Source: Hyphomicrobium sp.
GTDB taxonomy: Bacteria; Pseudomonadota; Alphaproteobacteria; Rhizobiales; Hyphomicrobiaceae
Reading direction: 5' to 3'
Length of the DNA: 41,102 nt
Assembly: GCA_025458125.1 (NCBI GenBank)
Contig: JALOTA010000009.1
Coordinates: forward strand, 1-41,102
Position 1 is the first letter of the stretch, and every line of letters begins with the position of its first letter. The position numbers were made by a program, and so were the translations under genes. Shown piece by piece: positions 33,461-41,102 of this stretch. The notes under the pieces were generated by a model, which did no database searches, had not been told where the DNA came from, and was given only the letters and a program-made list of their open reading frames with translations.

Positions 33461-34507
33461 ATGACCGACCGGATGATCTCGTCGACGAAACGCGAGGCCG
33501 ATGCCTTCGAGGCATCGATCCGTCCGCAGTCGCTCGATGAGTTCATCGGTCAGGAGCAGGCGCGCGCCAATCTCAAGGTGTTCATCCAGGCGGCGAAGGC
33601 GCGCGGCGATGCGCTCGATCACGTTCTGTTTGCCGGTCCGCCGGGTCTGGGCAAGACGACGCTCGCCCAGATCATGTCGAAGGAACTCGGGGTGGGTTTT
33701 CGCGCCACGTCGGGACCCGTGATCTCCAAAGCCGGCGACCTGGCCGCGCTGCTCACGAACCTCGAAGACCGCGATGTTCTGTTCATCGATGAGATCCATC
33801 GCCTCAATCCGGCGGTTGAGGAGATCCTCTATCCGGCGATGGAGGACTTCAAGCTGGACCTCATCATCGGCGAGGGGCCGGCGGCGCGGTCGGTGCAGAT
33901 CGATCTTGCCAAATTCACGCTGGTGGGCGCCACGACACGCGCCGGGCTTCTGACGACGCCGCTGCGGGACCGGTTCGGAATTCCGGTTCGGCTCAATTTC
34001 TACACGATCGAAGAACTGGAACTTGTGGTGACCCGAGGAGCGCGTGTCCTCGGGGCTCCCCTGCGGGCGGACGGAGCGCGAGAGATCGCGCGGCGGGCGC
34101 GTGGAACGCCGCGGATCGCCGGGCGTCTACTGCGGCGGGTCAGAGATTTCGCGGCGGTTGCGGGCGTCGAGACGATCGATGCCGGAATCGCCGACACGGC
34201 GCTCAGGGCGCTCGAAGTCGACAGCGAAGGGCTCGATGCCCTCGATCACCGGTATCTGATGTGCATCGCCAAGAATTACGAAGGTGGTCCCGTCGGCATC
34301 GAGACACTCGCGGCGGCGCTCTCCGAACCGCGTGATGCGCTAGAGGAAATCGTCGAGCCGTACCTGCTGCAGCAGGGTTTCGTTGGGCGGACGCCTCGCG
34401 GCCGGGTGATGACCTTGAAAGCGTGGCGTCACCTCGGTCTTTCCGGTCCGCCACGCAATGCCGCCCCGGATCTCTTCTCTGGCCCCGACGAGGCCGGCGA
34501 TCCGTGA
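33461..34507 (+). CDS. ruvB: Holliday junction DNA helicase RuvB
   Basis: The 348-residue AAA+ motor has the Walker A motif [13 protein letters not shown], Walker [12 protein letters not shown], sensor 1 [19 protein letters not shown] and the C-terminal winged-helix region ([18 protein letters not shown]). It drives branch migration with RuvA. The length is typical. It is separated from ruvA by three small genes. The stop overlaps the GTG of the metallophosphoesterase gene. Confidence 0.96.
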   Translation: MTDRMISSTKREADAFEASIRPQSLDEFIGQEQARANLKVFIQAAKARGDALDHVLFAGPPGLGKTTLAQIMSKELGVGFRATSGPVISKAGDLAALLTNLEDRDVLFIDEIHRLNPAVEEILYPAMEDFKLDLIIGEGPAARSVQIDLAKFTLVGATTRAGLLTTPLRDRFGIPVRLNFYTIEELELVVTRGARVLGAPLRADGAREIARRARGTPRIAGRLLRRVRDFAAVAGVETIDAGIADTALRALEVDSEGLDALDHRYLMCIAKNYEGGPVGIETLAAALSEPRDALEEIVEPYLLQQGFVGRTPRGRVMTLKAWRHLGLSGPPRNAAPDLFSGPDEAGDP

Positions 34508-35415
34508 TCAGCCGCCGCACATTCCTGCGCGGCGCGGGCGTTGCGGTCGCGGCCGGCGCCGGCTTCGCCGGTTATGCATTCGGTTATGAGCCGCGCTACC
34601 GGCTGTCTGTCTCGAGGTATTCGATTTCGCCGCCGAATTGGCCGACCGGTTTGAAAGCGACGCTGGCACTCGTTGCAGACGTGCATGCGTGCGAACCTCT
34701 GATGGGGGCCGAGCGGATCGAAGGCATCGTTGAATTCACCAATGGGCTCGGCGCCGATGCTATCCTGATGCTTGGAGACTATGAGACGAACGCCCGGTTC
34801 ATCGACCGGCCGCTGATGCCTGACGAATGGGCGCCGATTCTTGCCAGGCTGAAGGCGCCGCTGGGCGTGCATGCCATTCTCGGGAACCACGACTACTGGG
34901 ACGATCCCGATGTTCAACGCAATCGTGGAGGGTCGCCGCGGGCACGCCGTGCCCTGGAACGAGCGGGCGTGCCGGTCTACGAAAACGACACCGTGCGGCT
35001 GACGAAGGACGGGCGGCCGTTCTGGCTTGCGGGCCTTGCGGACCAACTCGCATTCCCCGACACCGGCAACGACGCCAAAGGGAAGGGCGTGGGGCTCGAC
35101 GATCTGGACGGGACCCTGGCAAGGATTACGGACGATGCTCCCGTGATCCTGATGGCGCACGAACCGGACATTTTTCCCAAGGTGCCGGAGCGCGTGGCGC
35201 TGACCGTTTCAGGTCACACGCACGGCGGACAGGTGCGTCTCTTCGGCTGGTCCCCGATCGTTCCTTCCGTTTACGGCAACCGCTATGCCTACGGGCATGT
35301 CGTGGAGGGCTCCCGCCATCTCGTCGTGTCGGGCGGTCTGGGCTGTTCCATCACGCCGATACGCCTGGGCGTGCCTCCCGAAGTCGTTGTCGTTGAACTT
35401 GGAGCAGATGCTTGA
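34504..35415 (+). CDS. Tat-exported metallophosphoesterase (YaeI-like)
   Basis: The product is 303 residues from GTG 34504, overlapping the ruvB stop. The N-terminus [26 protein letters not shown] is a twin-arginine signal. Metal-binding motifs of the calcineurin-like fold follow: [33 protein letters not shown] and [12 protein letters not shown]. Members of this group act on lipid or nucleotide phosphates at the periplasmic face; the substrate here is unknown. ybgC follows directly (TGATG overlap). Confidence 0.9.
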   Translation: MISRRTFLRGAGVAVAAGAGFAGYAFGYEPRYRLSVSRYSISPPNWPTGLKATLALVADVHACEPLMGAERIEGIVEFTNGLGADAILMLGDYETNARFIDRPLMPDEWAPILARLKAPLGVHAILGNHDYWDDPDVQRNRGGSPRARRALERAGVPVYENDTVRLTKDGRPFWLAGLADQLAFPDTGNDAKGKGVGLDDLDGTLARITDDAPVILMAHEPDIFPKVPERVALTVSGHTHGGQVRLFGWSPIVPSVYGNRYAYGHVVEGSRHLVVSGGLGCSITPIRLGVPPEVVVVELGADA

Positions 35416-35924
35416 TGCCGCCGCAAAACTGGCCGGATCTTTCCGGGCGCATCGTCGAGGACGGGACCGGCCGATGGCACGTTCTTCCGATCCGCGTCTA
35501 TTTCGAGGATACGGACGCGGGAGGCATTGCCTATCACGCGTCTTACATTCGCTGGTGCGAGCGGGGGCGGACCGACTTCCTGCGGCTCCTGGGTACGGAC
35601 AGCCGGAGGCTCATCGACGGTTCGAGCAGCCACGAGCCCGCGGCCTTCGTCGTCAGGCGGATGAACTGCGAGTTCCTGCGGCCCTCCCGGATGGACGACA
35701 TTCTGGAGGTGGAAACCCGGGTGAAAGCGCTGGGCGGGGCCAGCGTGACGCTCCTGCAGACCGTGCGCCATGCCGGGCGGGCGGTCTTCGAGGCAGAGGT
35801 GACGGTGGTTCTGGTGGCGGTTTCGGGCAAGCCGTTGCGCCTTACGAGCGCCATTCGTGCCGGGTTTGGTGACGTTCCGGACGGGGCGCCCCTGGGCGGG
35901 GTGGCTGGACAACAGGACGGGTGA
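35415..35924 (+). CDS. ybgC: Tol-Pal-associated acyl-CoA thioesterase YbgC
   Basis: The product is 169 residues from ATG 35415 (TTG 35412 is an alternative). The hot-dog fold signature is RVYFEDTDAGGIAYHASYIRWCERGRTDFLR, with the catalytic Asp in EDTDAGG. It is the cytoplasmic thioesterase usually found first in tol-pal operons. Here a carbonic anhydrase gene stands between it and tolQ. The C-terminal 20 residues (FGDVPDGAPLGGVAGQQDG) exceed the core fold. Confidence 0.92.
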   Translation: MPPQNWPDLSGRIVEDGTGRWHVLPIRVYFEDTDAGGIAYHASYIRWCERGRTDFLRLLGTDSRRLIDGSSSHEPAAFVVRRMNCEFLRPSRMDDILEVETRVKALGGASVTLLQTVRHAGRAVFEAEVTVVLVAVSGKPLRLTSAIRAGFGDVPDGAPLGGVAGQQDG

Positions 35925-35969
35925 GCTAGAAGATGGAACGGCCCACTGTATGCGTATCCGGGTAGGCTC

Positions 35970-36677
35970 ATGACCACGAAGACCGACCAGCACGGCATCG
36001 ATCTCGATATCAAAGACGCGATGGAGGGGTACGAGCGCTTCAGGCAGCGTTTCGAACGGGACCGGAACTTCTACACGCGCCTCGCACATTCCAAGCAGAA
36101 GCCCAAGATATTGTGGATCGGTTGCTGCGACAGCCGCGTCATCCCTTCGCAGATCACGTCGGCCGACCCTGGTGAATTGTTCGAGATTCGCAATATCGCG
36201 AACTGTGTTCCGCCGGCCGGCTGCGAGGCCTCCGTCGGAGCGGCCATCGAGTATGCGCTCGGGCATCTGGGCGTCGACGATATCATCGTCTGCGGGCATA
36301 CCGGTTGCGGCGGCATCGAGGCGCTCATCGAGCCTGCCGCATGCGAACCCACGGCGCATCTCGGGCGCTGGGTGGACTACACACGGCCCGCGCATGAACT
36401 GGTCCGCGCCGCCGGCATCGAGCCGCGCAACCGCCTGATGGCGACGATCGCCGCCCACATCCAGTTCCAACTCGACAATCTGATGTCCTATGAGATCGTC
36501 CGTCGTGGGGTGGAGGAAGGCCGGGTCGGTGTCCACGGCTGGCTCTACGACATGGAAACCGGCGAGGTCGTGATCTACGACCGGAGCCGGGGAGAATGGC
36601 GGGAATTGCTTGCCGAAGGCGCGCCGGGGCGGGGGGCCCGAATGAACGGCCATCAGGCCGCCTGGGAGAAGGGCTGA
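35970..36677 (+). CDS. Beta-class carbonic anhydrase
   Basis: The 235-residue zinc enzyme interconverts CO2 and bicarbonate. Zinc ligands are in IGCCDSRVIPS (Cys, Asp-Arg dyad) and VCGHTGCGGIEAL (His, Cys). FEIRNIANCVPP and the plant-like HGWLYDMETGEVVIYD near the C-terminus fit the family. It could supply bicarbonate for carboxylases or balance CO2 during phototrophic growth. It lies between ybgC and tolQ in the same direction. Confidence 0.94.
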   Translation: MTTKTDQHGIDLDIKDAMEGYERFRQRFERDRNFYTRLAHSKQKPKILWIGCCDSRVIPSQITSADPGELFEIRNIANCVPPAGCEASVGAAIEYALGHLGVDDIIVCGHTGCGGIEALIEPAACEPTAHLGRWVDYTRPAHELVRAAGIEPRNRLMATIAAHIQFQLDNLMSYEIVRRGVEEGRVGVHGWLYDMETGEVVIYDRSRGEWRELLAEGAPGRGARMNGHQAAWEKG

Positions 36678-36861
36678 AAGGCCCCGGCTTATTCCCGCGC
36701 AAGCCTCTCTTTCGTCATATTGCGCGGCAACATGCGTGTTGGCGGTATCGGGGAATACGGGGCAAGCTTTTCATCGTGTCGCGAACAAGGTTCCGTCATC
36801 ATCGACCGGCGCGTAAAGCACTCTTCAAGTCCTCAACGGATCCTCGAACGGCGGAAGACCC

Positions 36862-37575
36862 ATGAACCCAGCGGACGTCGCCCAGGCGACCCTCCCGGCC
36901 GCAGCGCCGGGCGTTTCGTTTTATGAGCTATTCATTCATGCCTCACTCACCGTTCAGTTGGTGATGACGGGCCTGTTCATCGCCTCCATCTGGTCGTGGG
37001 CGATCATCGTGGAAAAGCTGTTCGCATTCCGCAAGGCGCGCATCGAAGCCGACCGGTTCGAGCAGACCTTCTGGTCCGGTCAATCTCTCGATGAACTCTA
37101 CAACCAGTTGTCGCGCGGACCGACCATTTCCATGGCGGCACTGTTCGTTGCGGCCATGCGCGAGTGGAAGCGGTCAGTGGAGGGCAACATTCGCGCCATG
37201 GGTGGCATTCAGATGCGCGTCGAGAAGGTGATGGATGTCACCATCAGCCGCGAGATGGAGCGGCTCGACCGGCGGCTTCTGTTTCTGGCGACCGTGGGAT
37301 CCACGGCGCCCTTCGTCGGACTCTTCGGCACCGTCTGGGGCATCATGGTGAGCTTCCAGGCCATAGCCATTTCGAAGAATACCAACCTCGCCGTCGTGGC
37401 GCCGGGCATCGCGGAAGCGCTCTTCGCAACGGCCCTGGGCCTGCTTGCGGCCATTCCGGCGGTCGTCTTCTACAACAAGTTCTCCGCCGACAGCGCCGCC
37501 ATCAGCCAACGGCTGGAAGCGTTCGCGGATGAATTCTCGGCGATCGTTTCGCGCCAGATCGACGTCAGGAGCTAG
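36862..37575 (+). CDS. tolQ: Tol-Pal system protein TolQ
   Basis: The 237-residue MotA/ExbB-family inner-membrane protein has three helices, around residues 27-47 (VQLVMTGLFIASIWSWAIIVEK), 140-165 (LATVGSTAPFVGLFGTVWGIM) and 175-200 (VVAPGIAEALFATALGLLAAIPAVVFY). With TolR it forms the proton-driven motor that energises TolA and helps outer-membrane constriction at division. tolR follows after 6 bp. Confidence 0.95.
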   Translation: MNPADVAQATLPAAAPGVSFYELFIHASLTVQLVMTGLFIASIWSWAIIVEKLFAFRKARIEADRFEQTFWSGQSLDELYNQLSRGPTISMAALFVAAMREWKRSVEGNIRAMGGIQMRVEKVMDVTISREMERLDRRLLFLATVGSTAPFVGLFGTVWGIMVSFQAIAISKNTNLAVVAPGIAEALFATALGLLAAIPAVVFYNKFSADSAAISQRLEAFADEFSAIVSRQIDVRS

Positions 37576-37581
37576 GCCGAG

Positions 37582-38034
37582 ATGGGCGCCAGTATCAAAA
37601 TGAACACCGGTGGCGGGGGCGGACGGCGCCGCCGACGCAGCCGCAAAGCCCCGATGAGTGAAATCAACATCACGCCGATGGTCGACGTGATGCTCGTGCT
37701 TCTCATCATCTTCATGGTGGCCGCGCCGATGCTCACCGTGGGCGTACCCATCGAACTGCCGCAGTCGCAGGGCAAACAGCTGGAAAGCTCGAAAGAGCCG
37801 CTGACGATTTCCGTCTCGGCCAGCGGCGAGACATTCATCGGCGAAACGAAGGTGCCGCTGAACGAGATCGCTGAAAAGCTCAAGGCCATCGCCAAGAACG
37901 GTGTCGACGAGCAGATCTACGTGCGGGGCGACAAGGGAATCGACTATGGCACCGTCATGAAGGTGATGGGCCGGATCAGCTCGGGCGGCTTCAAGAAAGT
38001 CTCACTCGTCACGGAAGTCGAAGACGGAGGTTAG
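37582..38034 (+). CDS. tolR: Tol-Pal system protein TolR
   Basis: The 150-residue ExbD/TolR protein has a Gly/Arg-rich N-terminus (NTGGGGGRRRRRSRKAPMSEINITPMVDVMLVLLIIFMVAAPML). The helix contains the proton-coupling Asp (MVDVMLVLL). A periplasmic domain follows (VDEQIYVRGDKGIDYGTVMKVMG). It is the partner of TolQ. Co-transcription with tolQ and tolA is expected from the spacing. Confidence 0.95.
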   Translation: MGASIKMNTGGGGGRRRRRSRKAPMSEINITPMVDVMLVLLIIFMVAAPMLTVGVPIELPQSQGKQLESSKEPLTISVSASGETFIGETKVPLNEIAEKLKAIAKNGVDEQIYVRGDKGIDYGTVMKVMGRISSGGFKKVSLVTEVEDGG

Positions 38035-38041
38035 AGCAGCG

Positions 38042-38137
38042 GTGGGCGCCGGGCTCTTCATATCGATCGTGATGCATGCGGCGCTGCTGGCGTGGTCGAT
38101 CATCTCGATCCAGCGAACGCCATCGCCGTCGCCATGA
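38042..38137 (+). pseudogene. Out-of-frame N-terminal membrane segment of tolA
   Basis: A GTG at 38042 opens a frame encoding MGAGLFISIVMHAALLAWSIISIQRTPSPSP before a TGA at 38135-38137. This is the cytoplasmic-start membrane helix (IxSIxxHAxLLxW) expected at the front of TolA, but it is in a different frame from the TolA body. A one-base deletion, or a sequencing error, around 38092-38134 would explain it. Confidence 0.75.
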
Positions 38138-39060
38138 TTACGCCGTCCGAATTCCTGCGCATGAAGCAGGGAAGCGAGACATCGAAGGAACTGGAAGCCA
38201 AGGCGAGCGAGAAGCCGGCTGATGTCCAGTCCGTGCTCGAAGCGGAAAAACCAAAGCCGGTTCTGGCGCCGACGCCGCCCGCGGAACCGGAGCCGGCGAA
38301 GCCCGATCCCGCGCCCGAGCCGCCGAAACCGGCCGAGGCCACGCCGCCTCCCGAACCTCCCAAACCCGATCCGATTGCCGAGAAGTTGGCCGAGGCTCCG
38401 CCGCCACCGCCGGGACCGACGCCCGATGAACTGAAAAAACAGGAGGAGGAGAAAAAGGCCGCCGAAGAAGCTCAGAAGAAGGCTGAGGAAGAAAAGAAGA
38501 AGGCCGAGGAAAAGAAAAAGGCGGAGCAGAAGAAAAAAGCCGAAGAGGCGAAAAAGAAGGCCGCCGAGGCCAAGCGCAAGAAGGAAGAAGACGAGAAGAA
38601 AAAGCAGGCCGCTGTTTCAGACCGGCTCGCGGCGCTTCTCGACAAGGATCCGACCAAGAAGGGTGCGCAGGCGACCGCGACCGAACCGACGAAGCCGACC
38701 GAGTACCGTGGGCCGACAGCGGGAACCGAGACGGGCAACGAAGCGGTTCTTTCGGTGCGCGAACAGGATCTTCTGCGTGGCATGCTGCGGACGCAGATCG
38801 CGCGCTGCTGGCGACTGCCGGGAGGCGGCGGTGGAGCGGAGACCCCGATCGTCACGCTGCGGTGGCGGATGCGTCCGGATGGGACGCTGGAGGCCGATCC
38901 TCGTGTCGAAAAGCCAGCTTCCGGCCCGCTGGCAGCTCTGGCCACCGAGTCGGCCATGCGCGCCGTAAAAGGTTGCCAACCCTATGATTTGCCGAAGGAC
39001 CTCTATGAAAGCGGCTGGCAGGAGATCATCTGGGAGTTCGATCCGAGCGAAATGCTGTAG
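38092..39060 (+). CDS. tolA: Tol-Pal system protein TolA (body; membrane anchor in another frame)
   Basis: The 322-residue ORF contains the TolA body: a Pro-rich stretch (about residues 55-115), a long Lys/Ala/Glu helix (KKQEEEKKAAEEAQKKAEEE..., about residues 117-183) and a C-terminal domain (VREQDLLRGMLRTQIARCWRLPGG...AVKGCQPYDLP...WEFDPSEML) that meets Pal and TolB. The first residues (VDHLDPANAIAVAMITPSEF) lack the essential membrane helix, which lies in the -1-related frame at 38042-38137. A single extra base restored near 38110 would join them. As written, the encoded protein would not be anchored. Confidence 0.88.
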   Translation: MVDHLDPANAIAVAMITPSEFLRMKQGSETSKELEAKASEKPADVQSVLEAEKPKPVLAPTPPAEPEPAKPDPAPEPPKPAEATPPPEPPKPDPIAEKLAEAPPPPPGPTPDELKKQEEEKKAAEEAQKKAEEEKKKAEEKKKAEQKKKAEEAKKKAAEAKRKKEEDEKKKQAAVSDRLAALLDKDPTKKGAQATATEPTKPTEYRGPTAGTETGNEAVLSVREQDLLRGMLRTQIARCWRLPGGGGGAETPIVTLRWRMRPDGTLEADPRVEKPASGPLAALATESAMRAVKGCQPYDLPKDLYESGWQEIIWEFDPSEML

Positions 39061-39166
39061 TGAGACGGAAAGTCTTCCTAAGCGCCGTGGTTTGACCCTA
39101 TTCGCAGGTCAGATGCATCTGTAACGCTAAGGACCGTTCCCGCCGGACCCCAAGCCCAGCCATCAT

Positions 39167-40543
39167 ATGTCGAACAGCATGATTTCCCTTTCGCCTACCT
39201 TCGCAGCGCCCACTCGATCACCGCGATGTGCCCGGCAGTCATCAAGTTGGATGGCCGGGGGCCTTGGTCTCGTTGTCGCGGCGATAAGCGCGCTTCCGGC
39301 TGCGGCGCAACTCACCGGGCGTCAATCGGAAGGGTCGCTGTCGCCCATTCCGATCGCCATTCCCGAGTTTGTCGGCGACGATCCGCGGCTGGCGACGGAG
39401 ATTTCCAACGTCGTGGCCAACGATCTGGAAAGTTCCGGCCTTTTCAAACCTTTGGATCGCGGTTCATTTCTTGAAGCGGTGCGTGACATCAATCAACCGC
39501 CGCGAATGGTCGACTGGCGCTCAATCGGCGCGGACGCGCTGGCGGTTGGGCGCGTAACCCGGGATGCCAGTGGCCGGCTGTCTTCGGAGTTCCGGCTGTG
39601 GGACGTCGCGACGGGCAAGCAGCTCGCCGGCCAGCGATTTGCGACGGCGGAGGCCAACTGGCGCCGCGTCGGGCACATCATCGCCGACCAGATCTACGAA
39701 CGTCTGACGGGTGAGAAGGGCTATTTCGACAGCCGTGTGGTCTTCATCGACGAGACCGGTCCCAAGGACAAGCGCGTCAAGCGGCTCGCCATTATGGATC
39801 AGGACGGCGCCAACGTCCGAATTCTCTCAAAAGGCGCGGAGATCGTTCTCACGCCGCGGTTTTCGCCGACCCGTAACGAAATCACGTTCATGTCCTACAC
39901 GCGCGACCAGCCGCGCGTGTTTTTGCTCAACCTGGAGACCATGCAACGCGAAGTCGTCGGGGACTTTCCCGGCATGACGTTCGCGCCACGTTTTTCCCCT
40001 GATGGCCAGCGGGTGATCTTCTCCGTGCAGTCGGAGGGTTCGAGTTCGATCTTCGAAATGGACCTGAGGACCCGCCAGACCCGGCGCGTCACCCAGACCG
40101 ACGCCATCGACACGGGGCCCTGCTATTCGCCAGATGGGCGGCAGATCGTGTTCGAGAGCGACCGGGACGGGACCCAGCAACTCTACCTAATGAACTCGGA
40201 CGGCTCGGGGGTTCGCCGGCTCAGCTACGGGGAGGGGCGTTACTCGACGCCGGTCTGGTCCCCGCGCGGCGACTATATTGCCTTTACAAGGCAGCTTGCG
40301 GGACGTTTCATCATCGGTGTCATGCGCCCCGACGGCTCGGGCGAACGGGTGCTGACCGACGGATTTCATAACGAAGGCCCGACGTGGTCCCCCAACGGGC
40401 GAGTCGTGATGTTCTTCCGGGAAGGCCAGGGACCGAACGGCGGACCGCGAATCTTTACGGTCGACATCACGGGCTACAACGAACGAGTCATTGCAACGCC
40501 ATCGTTCGCGTCTGATCCCGCCTGGTCGCCTCTCCTGAATTGA
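39167..40543 (+). CDS. tolB: Tol-Pal system beta-propeller protein TolB
   Basis: The 458-residue periplasmic protein has an N-terminal signal ([23 protein letters not shown], cleavage likely after AAA). A mixed N-terminal domain ([35 protein letters not shown]) and a six-bladed propeller with WD-like repeats follow ([67 protein letters not shown]). It binds Pal and TolA. pal usually follows directly but is not next here; small lipoprotein genes are. Confidence 0.96.
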   Translation: MSNSMISLSPTFAAPTRSPRCARQSSSWMAGGLGLVVAAISALPAAAQLTGRQSEGSLSPIPIAIPEFVGDDPRLATEISNVVANDLESSGLFKPLDRGSFLEAVRDINQPPRMVDWRSIGADALAVGRVTRDASGRLSSEFRLWDVATGKQLAGQRFATAEANWRRVGHIIADQIYERLTGEKGYFDSRVVFIDETGPKDKRVKRLAIMDQDGANVRILSKGAEIVLTPRFSPTRNEITFMSYTRDQPRVFLLNLETMQREVVGDFPGMTFAPRFSPDGQRVIFSVQSEGSSSIFEMDLRTRQTRRVTQTDAIDTGPCYSPDGRQIVFESDRDGTQQLYLMNSDGSGVRRLSYGEGRYSTPVWSPRGDYIAFTRQLAGRFIIGVMRPDGSGERVLTDGFHNEGPTWSPNGRVVMFFREGQGPNGGPRIFTVDITGYNERVIATPSFASDPAWSPLLN

Positions 40544-40551
40544 GACACGAC

Positions 40552-40566
40552 TTAAGGGAAGTTTAA
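40552..40566. promoter_or_regulatory. CtrA-type box downstream of tolB
   Basis: TTAA-gggaagt-TTAA exactly matches TTAA-N7-TTAA. It starts 9 bp after the tolB stop and lies about 250 bp before the small lipoprotein gene. The rest of this 270-bp gap shows a short CTTG-atcgaa-CAAG repeat (40746-40759) and nothing else recognised. Confidence 0.55.
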
Positions 40567-40813
40567 GGAATATCCGGCAATCTGTTGATCAGTCCGGGGC
40601 GTCACGGCCTCGGTCTTTTCTTGTGTAATTCCAAACGGTTGATTAACTTTCGCCTGGGCGGAGTTTTTGACCTGAGGAGCGTAAAACACGGCGTTGCATT
40701 TTCGCATCTAGGTTGGTGGAAAACGGCTCTCGAGCCGCCTCCGTTCTTGATCGAACAAGTGCATGCCGGTACCCCAGTATGTGGTTGGGCGTCAGTAGCA
40801 ACAGGAGATCGCT

Positions 40814-40988
40814 ATGCAGGGTATCAAGGGGCTTATCGTTCTCTCCGCCGCCATCATGGCTGTTGCTGGGGCTTATCGTTCTCTCCGCCGCCATTGTGGC
40901 TGTTGCTCTTGGCGCTTGCCGTCGCGAAGAAGCGGCACCGATGAAGCTCGGTGCCGAGTTTCCGGCCGCCACGAATGTGGCTCGCTAA
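40814..40988 (+). pseudogene. Small lipoprotein gene disrupted by a 40-bp tandem duplication
   Basis: The ATG has a good ribosome site (acaggag) and begins MQGIKGLIVLSAAIMAVA. A 40-bp segment is then repeated, which shifts the frame. If one copy is removed the gene reads as a 44-residue lipoprotein, MQGIKGLIVLSAAIVAVALGACRREEAAPMKLGAEFPAATNVAR, with lipobox LGAC and a stop at 40986-40988. As written, translation from the ATG goes into an unrelated frame to 41032. A TTG inside the junction could start a shorter in-frame product but lacks a ribosome site. A close paralogue follows at 41030. Confidence 0.75.
40828..40907 (+). repeat. 40-bp tandem direct duplication
   Basis: Two adjacent 40-bp units (40828-40867 and 40868-40907) beginning ggggcttatcgttctctccg are identical except at two positions (catcatggc against cattgtggc). 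Forty is not a multiple of three, so the duplication breaks the lipoprotein frame. The two differences suggest it is not brand new, or that one copy was patched by the paralogue. Confidence 0.95.
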
Positions 40989-41029
40989 TCCCTCCCGGTT
41001 TTGTCTGGGACACTACAGGAGAAAGACTA

Positions 41030-41102
41030 TGAAGGGCGCTATCGTTCTCGCCGCCGCTATCGTGGCCGTTGCTCTCGGCGCTTGCCGCCGTGAAGAAGCT
41101 GC
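41030..41102 (+). CDS. Small lipoprotein, paralogue of the preceding gene (partial, runs off the window)
   Basis: From the ATG at 41030, behind acaggagaaag, the visible product is MKGAIVLAAAIVAVALGACRREEA, continuing past the window end. The lipobox is LGAC with cysteine at about residue 19. It is almost the same as the restored form of the preceding gene, including CRREEA, and the ribosome-site regions also match, so the pair arose by tandem gene duplication. The mature part would be very short if it resembles its neighbour (about 25 residues). Function unknown. Confidence 0.75.

Noticed and set aside
35289-36653. 454-residue minus-strand ORF antisense to ybgC and carbonic anhydrase
   Set aside because: Both plus-strand genes are clear; the antisense ORF is composition-driven.
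38410-38620. aag/gaa-rich repetitive DNA in tolA
   Set aside because: It is codon-level low complexity of the Lys/Ala/Glu helix of TolA, not a DNA repeat element.
1-41102. CRISPR arrays, transposases, rRNA and tRNA genes
   Set aside because: Looked for and not recognised anywhere in the window.

Overview
The window is a chromosomal segment of a GC-rich alphaproteobacterium. It is most likely a purple phototroph of the Hyphomicrobiales (Rhizobiales). The evidence is a photosynthesis gene cluster in the classical alphaproteobacterial order (bchM, lhaA, puhA, puhB, puhC, small orf, acsF, puhE, hemA, bchE, bchJ), a ruvC-ruvA...ruvB locus near ybgC-tolQRAB, and CtrA-type motifs. I cannot name the genus from the sequence alone.

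Region 1 (1-9694) is the photosynthesis cluster, all on the plus strand. It supplies the reaction-centre H subunit, its assembly factors, the committed step of tetrapyrrole synthesis (hemA) and both alternative Mg-protoporphyrin monomethyl ester cyclases: O2-dependent AcsF and O2-independent BchE. A strong terminator follows hemA. bchE then has its own promoter region with a near-consensus FNR/FnrL site, so the anaerobic enzyme can be switched separately.

Region 2 (9823-16357) is a lipid-modification locus. A minus-strand operon (flavin amine oxidase, DUF1365, Cfa-type methyltransferase) diverges from a plus-strand pair (DUF1295 membrane protein, second Cfa-like methyltransferase), with a DUF2177 membrane protein beside it. 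The gene families resemble those linked to singlet-oxygen/light responses and furan fatty acid synthesis in other phototrophs. The shared promoter region holds a 26-bp near-palindrome.

Region 3 (16439-27080) is housekeeping: histidine phosphatase, fabI, pdxH, suhB, a Sel1 protein, a ThiE-like protein, an L,D-transpeptidase, a cytochrome c, class I aldolase and gap.

Region 4 (27081-30938) holds a coiled-coil protein, a periplasmic four-EF-hand protein, a probable 6S RNA just upstream of 5-formyl-THF cyclo-ligase, a ymdB-like gene whose start appears lost, a 190-nt stretch of consecutive perfect hairpins, and yebC behind a CtrA box.

Region 5 (30982-35924) is ruvC-ruvA, then three small genes (2-TM protein, PilZ protein behind a CtrA box, membrane protein), then ruvB, a Tat-exported metallophosphoesterase and ybgC.

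Region 6 (35970-41102) is a beta-carbonic anhydrase followed by tolQ-tolR-tolA-tolB. The tolA N-terminal membrane segment is out of frame with the rest of the gene. After tolB come a third CtrA-like motif and tandem tiny lipoprotein genes, one broken by a 40-bp tandem duplication. pal is not seen inside the window. No tRNA, rRNA, CRISPR array or transposase was recognised.
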